IMG/VR virus record: IMGVR_UViG_3300010391_000181
Span: 1 to 27,841 of that record
DNA: 27,841 nucleotides
From: a virus
Strand: one strand, 5' to 3'
This document shows, in pieces, positions 1-8,244 of this stretch (position 1 is the first letter of the stretch; each line of letters begins with the position of its first letter). The translations under genes and the position numbers were made by a program. A model generated the notes under the pieces. The model was given only the letters and a program-made list of their open reading frames with translations. It had not been told where the DNA came from and ran no database searches.

Positions 1-2
1 CT

Positions 3-119
3 CCCGGCGCAACCGACGAAGACCTCGAAGCGGCGATCGCCGAGGTGGACCGATGCCTAGGCGGGGAAGGCGAGGACGGTGCCGACTCCTCCGGGGAAGA
101 CTCGCCGAGCGGCGCTTAA
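3..119 (+). CDS. 3' end of an upstream gene, possibly small terminase subunit (partial)
   Basis: The window opens inside a reading frame that runs from base 3 to a TAA at 117-119 and encodes 38 residues beginning PGATDEDLEAAIAEVD and ending in an acidic Gly/Ser-rich tail. Its codons match the window's preferences (GAC, GAG, GCG, CTC), which supports real coding. It overlaps the terminase start by 41 nt. A gene directly upstream of and overlapping the large terminase is often the small terminase subunit, but the visible part has no diagnostic motif, so that role is inferred from position only. Confidence 0.5.
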   Translation, partial: PGATDEDLEAAIAEVDRCLGGEGEDGADSSGEDSPSGA

Positions 120-1671
120 ACGCGCGGCGGAGGCTCGCGAAGAGCTCCTCCGCCGGCGGGCTCGTCGCGACCCGGCGGTCTTCGCGCGGTACCTCAACCG
201 CTGGCGGCTCGCCGAGTTCCACCGGAAGTGGTACGAACTCCTCGGACCCAGCGGTCCCGACCGGCTCGTCCTCCGGGCTCCGGTAGAACGCGGGAAGTCC
301 TCGACCCTCGCGAAGACGCTCCCTCTCTGGCTTCTCGGGAACGACGTCGAGTCCTCGGGCGCGATCATCTCGATTACGGCGACGCAAGCCGAGAGCCGAC
401 TCGCGACGATCTCCTCCCTGATCGAGCTCGCCGAGATCGAGGCGGACCCGACCTTCGAGCCGGGCCGGCTTCGGGTCGTCTTCCCGGACCTCCGCCGGGA
501 GCGGCGTCCCGGGCGACCTCAGAAGTGGGAAGACTCCCGTATCCTCGTCGAGCGGAATGCGATCTCGGAGCATCCGTCGATCCTCGCGACCGGGATCGAG
601 GGGCCGCTCGGCGGGTCGAGGCTCGCGTGGATCATCTTCGACGACCCGGAGTCCGACCCTCGCGCGCTCTCCGAGGCGTGGCGGCGGCGCGTCTCGAACT
701 GGGTCTGGCAGGTCGCCGAGTCGCGGGTCCTCGAAGGCGGGCGCTTCGTCATGGGCGGGACGCCGGGACACCCGGAGGCGATCATGGCCGAAGCCGAGAA
801 GCTCGGGTTCGTCGCGTGGTCCTTCCCGGCTCCCGGACTCCCTCCCGAGGAGTACGCGAAGCCGAACTTCATGGTCGCCGACTGGCCGGAGCGGTGGCCG
901 GCGGCGTCCCTCGCGCGCGAGCGGCGGCGGTACCCGAGGAAGCAATACGACCAGCTCGTCCACCTCCTCGCCTTCTCGGAGACCGACCGGTTCTTTACCC
1001 GGGACTCGCTCAAGCTGATGCGCTCGCTCGGGCGCGCGTACTCGATGCCCGGGCAGAGCCGGCGGGAGGGGCGTCCCGGGTACGTCGTCGCCGGCGTCGA
1101 CCTCTCCTCGGGGAAGAAGGGCCGGACCTCCTCGGCGATTACGGTCGCGCACTACGGCGACGGGGCGAGGCGTCCGATCCACCTCCGGAGCGGCGAGTGG
1201 GACCAGATCGCGATATTCCGGCACGTCCTCGACGTCCTCCGTGGATGGGAGCCGGACGCCTTCGCCGTCGAGTCGAACGGTATCCAGACCCTCGTGATCG
1301 ACGGGCTCCGGAGCGAGGCGATCATGCGCGCGGTCGGGGCGACGACCGAGGATATCGAGCGACTCTACGTGATCTCGACCGAGACGAAGCCGGGCGCGAA
1401 GGTCGAGGAGACCGAGATCCGGTCGCTCGCGCTCGCCTTCGAGGCCGGACGCTGGGCGATGCCGGACTCCCCGGAGGTCGAGAAGCTTCTCGGGCAGATC
1501 GAGACGTGGACGCCGAGCGGGCATACCGGCGACGCCTTCTCGGCGCTCTGGCAAGCCGAGCAGGTCTGGCGCGCGGTCGGGTTCCGGGAGCCGGCTCCTC
1601 CGGAGGAGCTTGACAACGCCGGGGAAGGCTCCGAAGATCCGGGCGACCTCTCGGGGGCGCGGCGGTGGTAG
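79..1671 (+). CDS. terL: Terminase large subunit (packaging ATPase/nuclease)
   Basis: This 530-residue protein is the motor that translocates phage DNA into the prohead and cuts the concatemer. A Walker A-like loop (APVERGKSS, about residues 67-75) and a Walker B segment (LAWIIFDDPE, about 182-191) form the ATPase. A C-terminal RNase H-like nuclease is shown by VAGVDLSSG (D342), FAVESNG (E399) and GHTGDAF (D486), the usual three acidic positions. Length is normal for the family. The GTG at 79 is the only start after the in-frame TAG at 58-60 and has GAGG a few bases upstream. The P-loop lacks the textbook GxGKT form, as in many phage terminases. The adjoining portal, protease and capsid genes support the call. 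Confidence 0.95.
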   Translation: MPTPPGKTRRAALKRAAEAREELLRRRARRDPAVFARYLNRWRLAEFHRKWYELLGPSGPDRLVLRAPVERGKSSTLAKTLPLWLLGNDVESSGAIISITATQAESRLATISSLIELAEIEADPTFEPGRLRVVFPDLRRERRPGRPQKWEDSRILVERNAISEHPSILATGIEGPLGGSRLAWIIFDDPESDPRALSEAWRRRVSNWVWQVAESRVLEGGRFVMGGTPGHPEAIMAEAEKLGFVAWSFPAPGLPPEEYAKPNFMVADWPERWPAASLARERRRYPRKQYDQLVHLLAFSETDRFFTRDSLKLMRSLGRAYSMPGQSRREGRPGYVVAGVDLSSGKKGRTSSAITVAHYGDGARRPIHLRSGEWDQIAIFRHVLDVLRGWEPDAFAVESNGIQTLVIDGLRSEAIMRAVGATTEDIERLYVISTETKPGAKVEETEIRSLALAFEAGRWAMPDSPEVEKLLGQIETWTPSGHTGDAFSALWQAEQVWRAVGFREPAPPEELDNAGEGSEDPGDLSGARRW

Positions 1672-1690
1672 GGTGGCGGAGGAGGCGGGG

Positions 1691-2677
1691 ATGAAGCCGT
1701 TCGAGAAGAGGGCGCTAACGCGGGCGGTCGCTCCGTTCGCGCGCGAGGCGTGGGCCCGATACCGGGACCTCCGCGCGAGGAAAGAGATCCCCGAGGCTCC
1801 CGACGGTCTTCCTTCGTCGGCGCTCCTCGCGTACCTCGTCGAGAAGGGCCTCGCGTCCGATAGCCTCGCCTCGCGTCTCGAAGACCTCCGTCTCGCGGAG
1901 GAGTTCGAGGCAACCCGTCCGACGATCTCCGTCGTTATCGCCTCGCTCAACACGAAGACGCATCTCGAAAAGTGCCTCCGCTCGATCGTCCGGTTCGCTT
2001 CCGTTCCGACCGAGATCCTCGTCGTCGACGGCGGTTCGAAGGACGGCTCCCTCGCGGCGGTCTCGGCGGCTCGGGCGGACTATCACGCGATCGAGCCGGT
2101 CGACTTCCGGGAGTCGATCTCCTTCGCGATGTCCTCGAACGAGGGCGCGCGCCGGGCCTCCGGGCGAACGCTCGTCTTTCTCAACTCCGATACGATCGTT
2201 ACGGCGCGATGGGACGAGGCTCTCCTCGACGCGCTCGCGCGCGAGAACGTCGCGGCGGCGGGACCCACGTCGAACGCGGTCAAGGGAGCGCAGATCAACC
2301 CTCGCGCCTCGATCGGATACGCGGACGAGGACGGGCTCCGCGACTTCGCGTGGGACGAGACGCACCGGTACTGGGGGCGCGTTACCGAGACGAACTTCCT
2401 CTCCGGGTTCTGCCTCGCGACGCGAGCCGATACGTGGGACGAGATCGGCGAGTTCGACGAGAGGTTCGTCCCGGGAAACTTCGAGGACGACGACTGGTGC
2501 CTCCGGGCGCAGGTCCGGGGATACCGGCTCCTCGTCGCTCGGGCGGCGTACGTCCACCACGTCGGGCAGAAGACCTTCGAGGCGAACGCGATCGGATACG
2601 CGGGCGCTCTTACCGACAATCACCGCCGAATGAACGAGAAGTGGGGTCCCGAACTCCTCGGGGTCCCGGGAGCGTAG
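1691..2677 (+). CDS. GT2-family glycosyltransferase (between terminase and portal)
   Basis: A 328-residue GT-A fold glycosyltransferase. After about 75 helical, charged N-terminal residues comes the nucleotide-sugar fold: TISVVIASLNTKTHL (about 78-92), ILVVDGGSKDGS (109-120), LVFLNSDT (161-168, the DXD-like metal site) and NFEDDDWCLRA (263-273, acceptor/catalytic acidic region), ending with HHVGQKTF. This order is typical of rhamnosyltransferase-like GT2 enzymes. ATG 1691 is chosen because GGAGGAGG lies just upstream; a TTG at 1610 in the same frame would add 27 low-complexity residues and overlap terL. The stop is 2 nt before the portal start, so it sits within the packaging operon. Donor and acceptor cannot be read from sequence. 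A virion protein or host glycan target is inference. Confidence 0.88.
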   Translation: MKPFEKRALTRAVAPFAREAWARYRDLRARKEIPEAPDGLPSSALLAYLVEKGLASDSLASRLEDLRLAEEFEATRPTISVVIASLNTKTHLEKCLRSIVRFASVPTEILVVDGGSKDGSLAAVSAARADYHAIEPVDFRESISFAMSSNEGARRASGRTLVFLNSDTIVTARWDEALLDALARENVAAAGPTSNAVKGAQINPRASIGYADEDGLRDFAWDETHRYWGRVTETNFLSGFCLATRADTWDEIGEFDERFVPGNFEDDDWCLRAQVRGYRLLVARAAYVHHVGQKTFEANAIGYAGALTDNHRRMNEKWGPELLGVPGA

Positions 2678-2679
2678 AC

Positions 2680-4860
2680 GTGGGACGTCTTCGAGAAGCG
2701 GTCGGCGCTCTCGCCTCGGCGTTCGCGGAAGGGCTCGACGATCGGGCGATCGGCGCGCGAGGCGCGGGATCGACCTCGATGACGATCATGCAAGGCGAAG
2801 CCTCCGGATGGGGGCGCGACGCGGCGAAGGAGGAAGGCTTCGACCCGAGTTCGATCTACCGGAACCGGAGCTGGCCTCATATCTCGATCTTTCGCGTCGC
2901 GATGAACCTCGCTCGCCTCCCGCTCCGCTGGTATCAGGGAGACCCGAACGGCTCCTTCGACGAACTCCCGGAGTCGCACGAACTCCGCCGGCTCTGGGAC
3001 GACCCGAACCCGAGGCAGTCCTCCTTCGACGTCAAGTTCGATATCGCGCTCTTCCTCCGGACCGAGGGCGAGGCTCCGCTCGCGCTGACCGGACCCGGGC
3101 GCGCGCCTCTCGGCGGCGCTCCGCTCCCGAAGGAGATCGAGGTCGTACGTCCGAAGTTCCTCGGCGGCGCGTACGACGAGGGGCGTCTCGTCGGGTGGGG
3201 ATACAACGAGGGCCTCCGGAAGCAGTCGTTCGCGCCGAGCGATATCGTCATGATCAAGTATCGCGACCCGAGCGACGACGTCCGGGGCCTCTCTCCGCTC
3301 CTCGCCTCGTGGGAGGCGCTCGTACAGGATCGCCTCGCGGTCCTCTTCCAGACGGCGAAGCTCCGGAACGGAGGCGCGGTCGGGTACGTCCTCGAAGCGA
3401 AGGAGTCGAACGTCGACCTCCCGGAGATGAAGCGGCGCGAGATCCGGCGCGACTTCGACGCGGTACACGGCGGTCCGATGCGCGCCGGCAAGCTCTTCAT
3501 CTCCGATCGCGGGATGAGCCTGAAGAGCCTCGATACGACCTCGCGCGATATGGAGTACGACCTCCTCCGCCGGCGTCTTCGCGAGGAGGTCCTCGGCGTG
3601 CAAGGGGTTCCGCCGGTCGAGGCGTCGTGGATGGAGACCTCGATCCGGGCGAACGCCGAGATCCAGACGCTCCTCCTCTGGCGGAATACGATCATCCCGG
3701 ACTGCGCCCTGATCGAGAACGCTCTCAACTCCCCGAGGTCCGGTCTCGCGTTCCGGTACGGGCCGAAGATCTGGTGCTCGTTCGATCTCTCCGGGGTCGA
3801 CGCGCTTCAGGAGGACCCGAACTCGAAGACCGACCGGCTTGTCTCGCTCTTCGCGATCGGGTGCTATTCGCCGAACGACGTCCTCGAAAAACTCGGCGAG
3901 TCGCCGGACGTCGGCAACCCGGCGATGGAGCAGCACTATATTGCGGGACAACCGGTCGGGACCGAGGCGGACGCCGAGATCGTCCGGCAGAAGAAGGTCA
4001 TCGCGCGGGCTCGCTCGATCCGGCGCGGGCACTACTGGGCCGACCCGCAGCGCCGGCTCGACGCTTCCCGGCTCTTCGATACGCAGCGCGACCTCCTCGA
4101 AGCCGGATGGCGCGGCTCGGCGCGGACGCTCTTCTCGGGACAGGCGGACCGGTTCCTCGCGGCGGCGGGGAAGCTCGACCCGGCGGCTCCGGCTCCCTCG
4201 GCGACGGCGTTCCTCGGAATGCTCGATCGCGAGAAGGAAGTCGAGCGGGCGCGGGAGGCGTTCGGGAAGGACGTCCGGATGAGCGTCGCCGTCGGGATAC
4301 GGTGGGGCAACAAGATGGTCCTCCGCGCGCGTCGCCGGCGGGACGGCGAGGAGTCCGGGACCCGGGCGATCCGGGACGAGGACTTCGACCTCGACTCGGA
4401 CGCGCTCGCGCTGATCGCGCGGATCGAGCAGAATCTCGTCGAGAAGGTAACGGAGACGACGTGGGACGCGGTCCGGGCCCAGCTCGCCGAGTCGGTCAAC
4501 GCCGGCGAGACCGTCGCCGAGATGACCGTCCGACTGAAGGAGGTCCTCGGGGAGCGGAGGTCGCAGTACCAGCTTCAGCGGATCGCGAGGACCGAGACCG
4601 TCAAGGCGACGAACGGCGGGACGCTCCTCGCCTTCCGGAAGTCCGGGGTCGTCGCGAAGAAGGAGTGGCTCTCCTCCGGAGACGAGAGGACGAGGGCGTC
4701 CCATCTCGCGGCGGAAGCTTACGGGCCTATCCCGATCGAGGAGGACTTCCTCGTCGGCGGGTCGAGGATGAGCTTCCCGGGAGACCCGAAGGGGCCGATC
4801 GAGGAACTCGCGAACTGCCGCTGTTCGCTCGCGCCTCTCGTCGCGGGCGAGGAGGACTAG
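2680..4860 (+). CDS. Portal protein fused to Mu F-like head morphogenesis domain
   Basis: This 726-residue protein combines two proteins usually encoded separately. Residues about 1-430 look like an HK97-type portal: an N-terminal MGRLREAVGALASAF helix, SIFRVAMNLARLPLRWY, the FAPSDIVMIKYRDPSDDVRGLSPL region (about 185-210), and DAVHGGPMRAGKLFI followed by VQGVPPVEA. The C-terminal part (about 520-726) is a Mu F-like minor head domain, with IARTETVKATNGG (about 634) and the terminal cysteine motif NCRCSLAPL (about 712). The portal is the dodecameric ring for DNA entry and exit; the MuF part probably sits inside the head. The start is GTG 2680 with GGGAG upstream, 2 nt after the glycosyltransferase stop; ATG 2779 is an alternative that would remove the typical portal N-terminus. 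Confidence 0.88.
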   Translation: MGRLREAVGALASAFAEGLDDRAIGARGAGSTSMTIMQGEASGWGRDAAKEEGFDPSSIYRNRSWPHISIFRVAMNLARLPLRWYQGDPNGSFDELPESHELRRLWDDPNPRQSSFDVKFDIALFLRTEGEAPLALTGPGRAPLGGAPLPKEIEVVRPKFLGGAYDEGRLVGWGYNEGLRKQSFAPSDIVMIKYRDPSDDVRGLSPLLASWEALVQDRLAVLFQTAKLRNGGAVGYVLEAKESNVDLPEMKRREIRRDFDAVHGGPMRAGKLFISDRGMSLKSLDTTSRDMEYDLLRRRLREEVLGVQGVPPVEASWMETSIRANAEIQTLLLWRNTIIPDCALIENALNSPRSGLAFRYGPKIWCSFDLSGVDALQEDPNSKTDRLVSLFAIGCYSPNDVLEKLGESPDVGNPAMEQHYIAGQPVGTEADAEIVRQKKVIARARSIRRGHYWADPQRRLDASRLFDTQRDLLEAGWRGSARTLFSGQADRFLAAAGKLDPAAPAPSATAFLGMLDREKEVERAREAFGKDVRMSVAVGIRWGNKMVLRARRRRDGEESGTRAIRDEDFDLDSDALALIARIEQNLVEKVTETTWDAVRAQLAESVNAGETVAEMTVRLKEVLGERRSQYQLQRIARTETVKATNGGTLLAFRKSGVVAKKEWLSSGDERTRASHLAAEAYGPIPIEEDFLVGGSRMSFPGDPKGPIEELANCRCSLAPLVAGEED

Positions 4861-4864
4861 CACG

Positions 4865-5728
4865 ATGAAGCCTTTCGGGGTCCGCTCCTTCGAGAGCGAG
4901 GTCCGCGCGGAGGAGTCCGGGAAGCCGATCGTCTCCTCCCTGATCTCTCCGTACGACGCGAAGACGCCGGACCGGTACGGGACGTGGTTCGAGCCGAAGG
5001 GCTGGCGGCTCGATAACTTCCGGAAGACCGGGATCGTCTCGCTCAATCACATGGCGAGCTTCCTCCCGATCGGTCCGCTCCCGATCGGAAAGAACCTCGG
5101 CTTCGAGGTCGTCCCTCGCGGACTCGTCGCGACGACGGAGTTCGCCGTCGACGAACCGAACCCGGTCGGCGACTGGGCGCGGCTCGCCTTCTCGCTCGTC
5201 TCGAAGGGGTTCCTCCGGGGCTGGTCGCAGATCTTCGACGCCTTCGGGTGGCGCGAGAAGGACGGCTCCGAGGTCCGGCGCGAGCCGGGCACGATGTTTT
5301 TCGAGCGTCCGGGGCGGACCTACACGGACATGGAACTGATGGATTACGGGCCGGTCTTCCTCGTCGGCGACGGTCGCGCGGAGACGCTCTCCGTCGGGCG
5401 TTCCGCCGAGGAGGCGCGCGCGGTTCACGACGAGGTCGTCGCGTTCGGGAAGCGGGGCCTCGACGTCCCGGCTCCGTTCGTCGACATGCTCGACGTGTAC
5501 GCGCGGATGCTCGCGGAGTTCGCCGACAAGATCGAGGCCGGCGCGAAGCCGGACCTCGGCGACCCGGCGGGAACGGGAAGAACCGGCGACGGGATAGTTC
5601 CGGGCCGGGAAGAAGAGGACGTGGAAGGCAAGGTCGCGTGGTCGAGGGCGGCGCTCTCGCTCGCGGCTCGGGTCGCGTACGCGCGGCTCGGGGAACTTCA
5701 ACGGGGAGACGGGCTCCGTCGTCCCTGA
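4865..5728 (+). CDS. HK97-type prohead maturation protease (U35)
   Basis: A 287-residue serine protease that matures the capsid by removing N-terminal delta domains and itself. The conserved core is present: IVSLNHM with H62, the IGPLPIGK and GLVATTEF strands, then LVSKGFLRGWS with S121 as the likely nucleophile. The C-terminal 80 residues are charged, with an acidic EEEDVE segment, as expected for a self-cleaved or scaffold-like tail. The ATG at 4865 has GAGGAGG upstream and lies 4 nt after the portal-MuF stop. The capsid gene directly downstream, with a long N-terminal extension, is the expected substrate. The third catalytic residue cannot be assigned confidently by eye. Confidence 0.88.
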   Translation: MKPFGVRSFESEVRAEESGKPIVSSLISPYDAKTPDRYGTWFEPKGWRLDNFRKTGIVSLNHMASFLPIGPLPIGKNLGFEVVPRGLVATTEFAVDEPNPVGDWARLAFSLVSKGFLRGWSQIFDAFGWREKDGSEVRREPGTMFFERPGRTYTDMELMDYGPVFLVGDGRAETLSVGRSAEEARAVHDEVVAFGKRGLDVPAPFVDMLDVYARMLAEFADKIEAGAKPDLGDPAGTGRTGDGIVPGREEEDVEGKVAWSRAALSLAARVAYARLGELQRGDGLRRP

Positions 5729-5740
5729 CGGGAGGAAGTC

Positions 5741-7339
5741 GTGTTCAAGAAATGGCTTTGTCTCTCCCCGGACGACGGGGGGGGCGGAGGCGGCGGCGCG
5801 GGAGGCTCCGGCGAGAGGGGCGGAGGCGGCGGCGCGGGAGGCTCCGGCGAGAGGGCCGGCGACAAGCTTCGCGCGCGCGTGAAGGACTTCTCCGAGCCGG
5901 CGCAGGCTCTCGCGGCGATCACCGAATCGCTGGCCGAGGTCCTCGACGACGTCGGGGAGCGGAACAAGGCGATCCGGACGGAGGTCGCGACCGAGCTCTC
6001 CGGGCAGCGGGAGAAGATCGAGGCGGCGATGGTCCTGATGAAGGGGCGCGACGAGGAACTCCTCCGCTCCAAGATCAAGGGCCGGGTCCTCTCCTCGTTC
6101 GAGCCTCTCTCGGACAACGCGACGGTCGACGAACTCGGGAGGACGTACGAGGGGAGCGCGGACCTCACGGCGTTTCAGGAGTCGTGGGACGAGTTCCTCG
6201 TCGTCCGGCAGTTCGCGCGCGCGGCGCGATCGGTCAACCGCGCGGACGTCGTCTCGCCGAGCCGGCTCGCGAAGCTCGAAGAGGACGTCATGTCCGCGAA
6301 GCGGTCGTTCGTCGAGCGGTCCCGGGCTCTCGGGCTCCGGACCTCGATGGACACGCTCACGGCGGGCGAGGGCCTCGAATGGTCCCTGACCGGGTTCACG
6401 GCGAACCTCTGGACGAAGGTCCTCTTCGCCTCCCGGGTCGCTCCGCTCTTCGACTCGTTCACGATCCCGCAGCGGGTCGGTTCGTACGTCTGGCCGGTGC
6501 AGACCGAGGACCCGACTCCGTACCTCGCGGGACAGGCGACCGACTTCACGTGGATGCCGACGATGAACGCGAGTCTCGCGGGAACGGCGAACCGTACCTT
6601 CTCCTCGAAGGTCTTCGCGGTTCGCGTCCACCTCTCCCGCGAGTTCGAGGAGGACTCGGTCATTCCGGCGGCGTCGTGGATCACCGGTCGGATGGCGATC
6701 GCGCTCGCGCAGGGGAAGGACAAGGCGATCGTCTCGGGCGACTCCTCGACGACTCATCAGGACGCCGACGTTTGCGCGACGACCGGGACCGACGTCCGGT
6801 GCGCCTTCGACGGTATCCGGAAGATGATCCAGTCGGGCGCGAAGCTCAAGATCGTCACGGACTACCCGGTCCTCGACATCTGCGCCTTCGCTCGCCTCGG
6901 CGCGAAGATGGGCGTCTGGTCCTCGAACCCGGAGGAGAACGCCTACATCGCCTCGCCGAACGCGGGCTGGCAAATGATGGTCATGGACGGGGTCAAGACG
7001 ATTCAGGACTACGGAACGATGGCGACCGTCGTCGCGGGCGAGATCATGAAGCTCAACGCGCGACCGGTGATCATCTCCCCGTGGGTCCCGGATCAGAACG
7101 CTTCCGGCGTCGTCGACTCCTCGGCGGCGCTCAACACGAAGACGGCGATCCTCATGGTGAACCGTCGTCCGGCTCTCTTCGGCGAGAAGCGCGGGGTCAC
7201 GATGGACTCGTTCTTCAACCCGTTCACGCAGCAGCTCGGGATCGTCGCGACGATGCGCGGAGACTTCAAGTGTCTCCCCCTCTACTCGGCGGCCGGGAAC
7301 ACCTGCTTCGGGGAGATCTACAACCTGACGCTCTGGTAG
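5741..7339 (+). CDS. Major capsid protein, HK97 fold, with Gly-rich N-terminal extension
   Basis: At 532 residues this is the main shell protein. Residues 1-12 (MFKKWLCLSPDD) are followed by a Gly-rich stretch (13-38) containing two identical 12-residue units (GGGGGAGGSGER). A helical, probably coiled-coil segment (about 40-115, EPAQALAAITESLAEVLDDV) acts like the delta/scaffold domain that the upstream protease removes. The capsid core starts near residue 205 (TLTAGEGLEWSLTGFTANLW) and ends FKCLPLYSAAGNTCFGEIYNLTLW. It starts at GTG 5741 with GGAGGAAG 3-10 nt upstream. C-ending codons stay frequent even before A-starting codons, unlike its neighbours, consistent with high expression. The family is inferred from the order protease-capsid and the core motifs, not from a search. 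Confidence 0.88.
   Translation: MFKKWLCLSPDDGGGGGGGAGGSGERGGGGGAGGSGERAGDKLRARVKDFSEPAQALAAITESLAEVLDDVGERNKAIRTEVATELSGQREKIEAAMVLMKGRDEELLRSKIKGRVLSSFEPLSDNATVDELGRTYEGSADLTAFQESWDEFLVVRQFARAARSVNRADVVSPSRLAKLEEDVMSAKRSFVERSRALGLRTSMDTLTAGEGLEWSLTGFTANLWTKVLFASRVAPLFDSFTIPQRVGSYVWPVQTEDPTPYLAGQATDFTWMPTMNASLAGTANRTFSSKVFAVRVHLSREFEEDSVIPAASWITGRMAIALAQGKDKAIVSGDSSTTHQDADVCATTGTDVRCAFDGIRKMIQSGAKLKIVTDYPVLDICAFARLGAKMGVWSSNPEENAYIASPNAGWQMMVMDGVKTIQDYGTMATVVAGEIMKLNARPVIISPWVPDQNASGVVDSSAALNTKTAILMVNRRPALFGEKRGVTMDSFFNPFTQQLGIVATMRGDFKCLPLYSAAGNTCFGEIYNLTLW
5781..5852 (+). repeat. Perfect 36-bp tandem duplication in the capsid gene
   Basis: The 36-bp unit at 5781-5816 is repeated without mismatch at 5817-5852. 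It is in frame with the capsid gene and encodes GGGGGAGGSGER twice. The absence of synonymous differences between copies suggests a recent slippage duplication in a G-rich stretch. Confidence 0.95.
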
Positions 7340-7375
7340 TCCGGAGCGCAACCGAGGGAGCCGGGAGGGAAGGCG

Positions 7376-7573
7376 ATGGATAAGACGCCACGTCCTCGGT
7401 CGTCGGAACTTCCGGCTCCTCTATCGCGGCGGAAGAAGGCTCGGAAGAAGGCGGACGAGACGGAGGAGGAGGGAGTTCCGCGAGGGACTTCTTCGCCTCT
7501 CGTCTCGCGAGCCGGCTCGACGCGGGCGCTCGCTCCGCCGAGGCCGAAGAGAATCGGAGGGAGCCGAGGATGA
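7376..7573 (+). CDS. Small basic Pro/Arg/Lys-rich protein, unknown
   Basis: A 65-residue protein with a basic patch (RRKKARKK, about 18-25), an acidic ETEEEG segment and a Pro/Arg-rich end. Support for it being real is a strong GGGAGGGAAGG ribosome site just before ATG 7376 and an ATGA overlap with the next gene at 7570-7573. No family is recognised. The composition suggests a disordered, possibly nucleic-acid-contacting head protein, but that is inference. In this G+C-rich DNA a chance ORF of this length cannot be excluded. Confidence 0.6.
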   Translation: MDKTPRPRSSELPAPLSRRKKARKKADETEEEGVPRGTSSPLVSRAGSTRALAPPRPKRIGGSRG

Positions 7574-8244
7574 TCTTCGAGGTCCGGACGGACCTGAGAC
7601 TGGAAAGCTCCGGGACGGTAACGCGCTCGCCGGGTCCGACGTACTCGTCCGTCGGCGGGGATATCGGCGTCCGAGTCGCCGGCGGGGCGACAATCGTGGC
7701 GCGCGGGTTCGCCTCCTTCCCTCTCCCGGGCTCCTTCCGGATCGTCTCGGCGTCGCTCGAACTCACGACCGGGACGATCTCGACGGAGGTCGGGAAGACG
7801 CTATTCGACCTCGCGGTCCGATGCGGGCCGGGCCTCCTCCCCGACGCCTTCGAGGCCGGAGATCCGGCGACGATCTTCGCGGCGGCGTATCCGCGCTCGC
7901 TCGGGCTCGTCGTCAATCTGGTCAGTCACGCGACGTTCTCGGTCGTCGTCCCGGTCGCGGCGATCTCGGTCGCGGCGCGGCTCGACGTGCGGTTCTCGGC
8001 GTCCGGAGAATCCGCCGGGTTCGGCGGGAACGTTTCGCTCCACTCGGTCGTTCTCGTCCTTCAATGCTCGCCGGACCTCGAAGCGGACGCGACGCGTGAA
8101 CTCGGGGCCGGGGCGATCGGCTCTCCGGAGATGACTTCCGGCGCAACCGGCGGGGAGCTCTCCTCGGGCGTCGCCGGCGAGACGAGGCTATCCTCGGGAT
8201 CGGTCCCGGGCGAGATGGGAGCGGGCCATGCCGGAGAGGAATAA
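7570..8244 (+). CDS. Beta-rich virion-associated protein with degenerate Gly/Ser repeats at the C-terminus
   Basis: A 224-residue protein not assigned to a family. Residues about 1-170 alternate hydrophobic and polar residues as in a beta sandwich (ARGFASFPLPGSF, SASLELTTGTIS, VSLHSVVLVLQC) and loosely recall DNRLRE/jelly-roll carbohydrate-binding modules. The last 45 residues form about five degenerate 9-10-residue units of the pattern (E/R)(L/M)xxGxxG (ELGAGAIG, EMTSGATGG, ELSSGVAGE, RLSSGSVPG, EMGAGHAGE). It begins at ATG 7570 overlapping the preceding stop and ends 17 nt inside the next gene. Its place after the major capsid protein suits a head decoration protein, but no motif proves this. 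Confidence 0.7.
   Translation: MIFEVRTDLRLESSGTVTRSPGPTYSSVGGDIGVRVAGGATIVARGFASFPLPGSFRIVSASLELTTGTISTEVGKTLFDLAVRCGPGLLPDAFEAGDPATIFAAAYPRSLGLVVNLVSHATFSVVVPVAAISVAARLDVRFSASGESAGFGGNVSLHSVVLVLQCSPDLEADATRELGAGAIGSPEMTSGATGGELSSGVAGETRLSSGSVPGEMGAGHAGEE

Noticed and set aside
228-1613. Overlapping plus-strand frame inside the terminase gene
   Set aside because: The translation is Arg-rich without motifs, while the other frame has complete terminase motifs.
1610-1690. TTG start for the first glycosyltransferase
   Set aside because: It would add 27 Gly/Arg-rich residues overlapping terL. ATG 1691 has a strong GGAGGAGG site.
5781-5852. CRISPR-like repeat
   Set aside because: Two adjacent coding units with no spacers; it is a coding tandem duplication.
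2620-7351. Very long open frames on the minus strand (for example 2620-5046 and 4727-7351)
   Set aside because: They lie opposite well-supported portal, protease and capsid genes, are extremely Arg/Asp/Leu/Pro-rich, and have no domain motifs. Long antisense frames are expected in G+C-rich DNA with biased codons.
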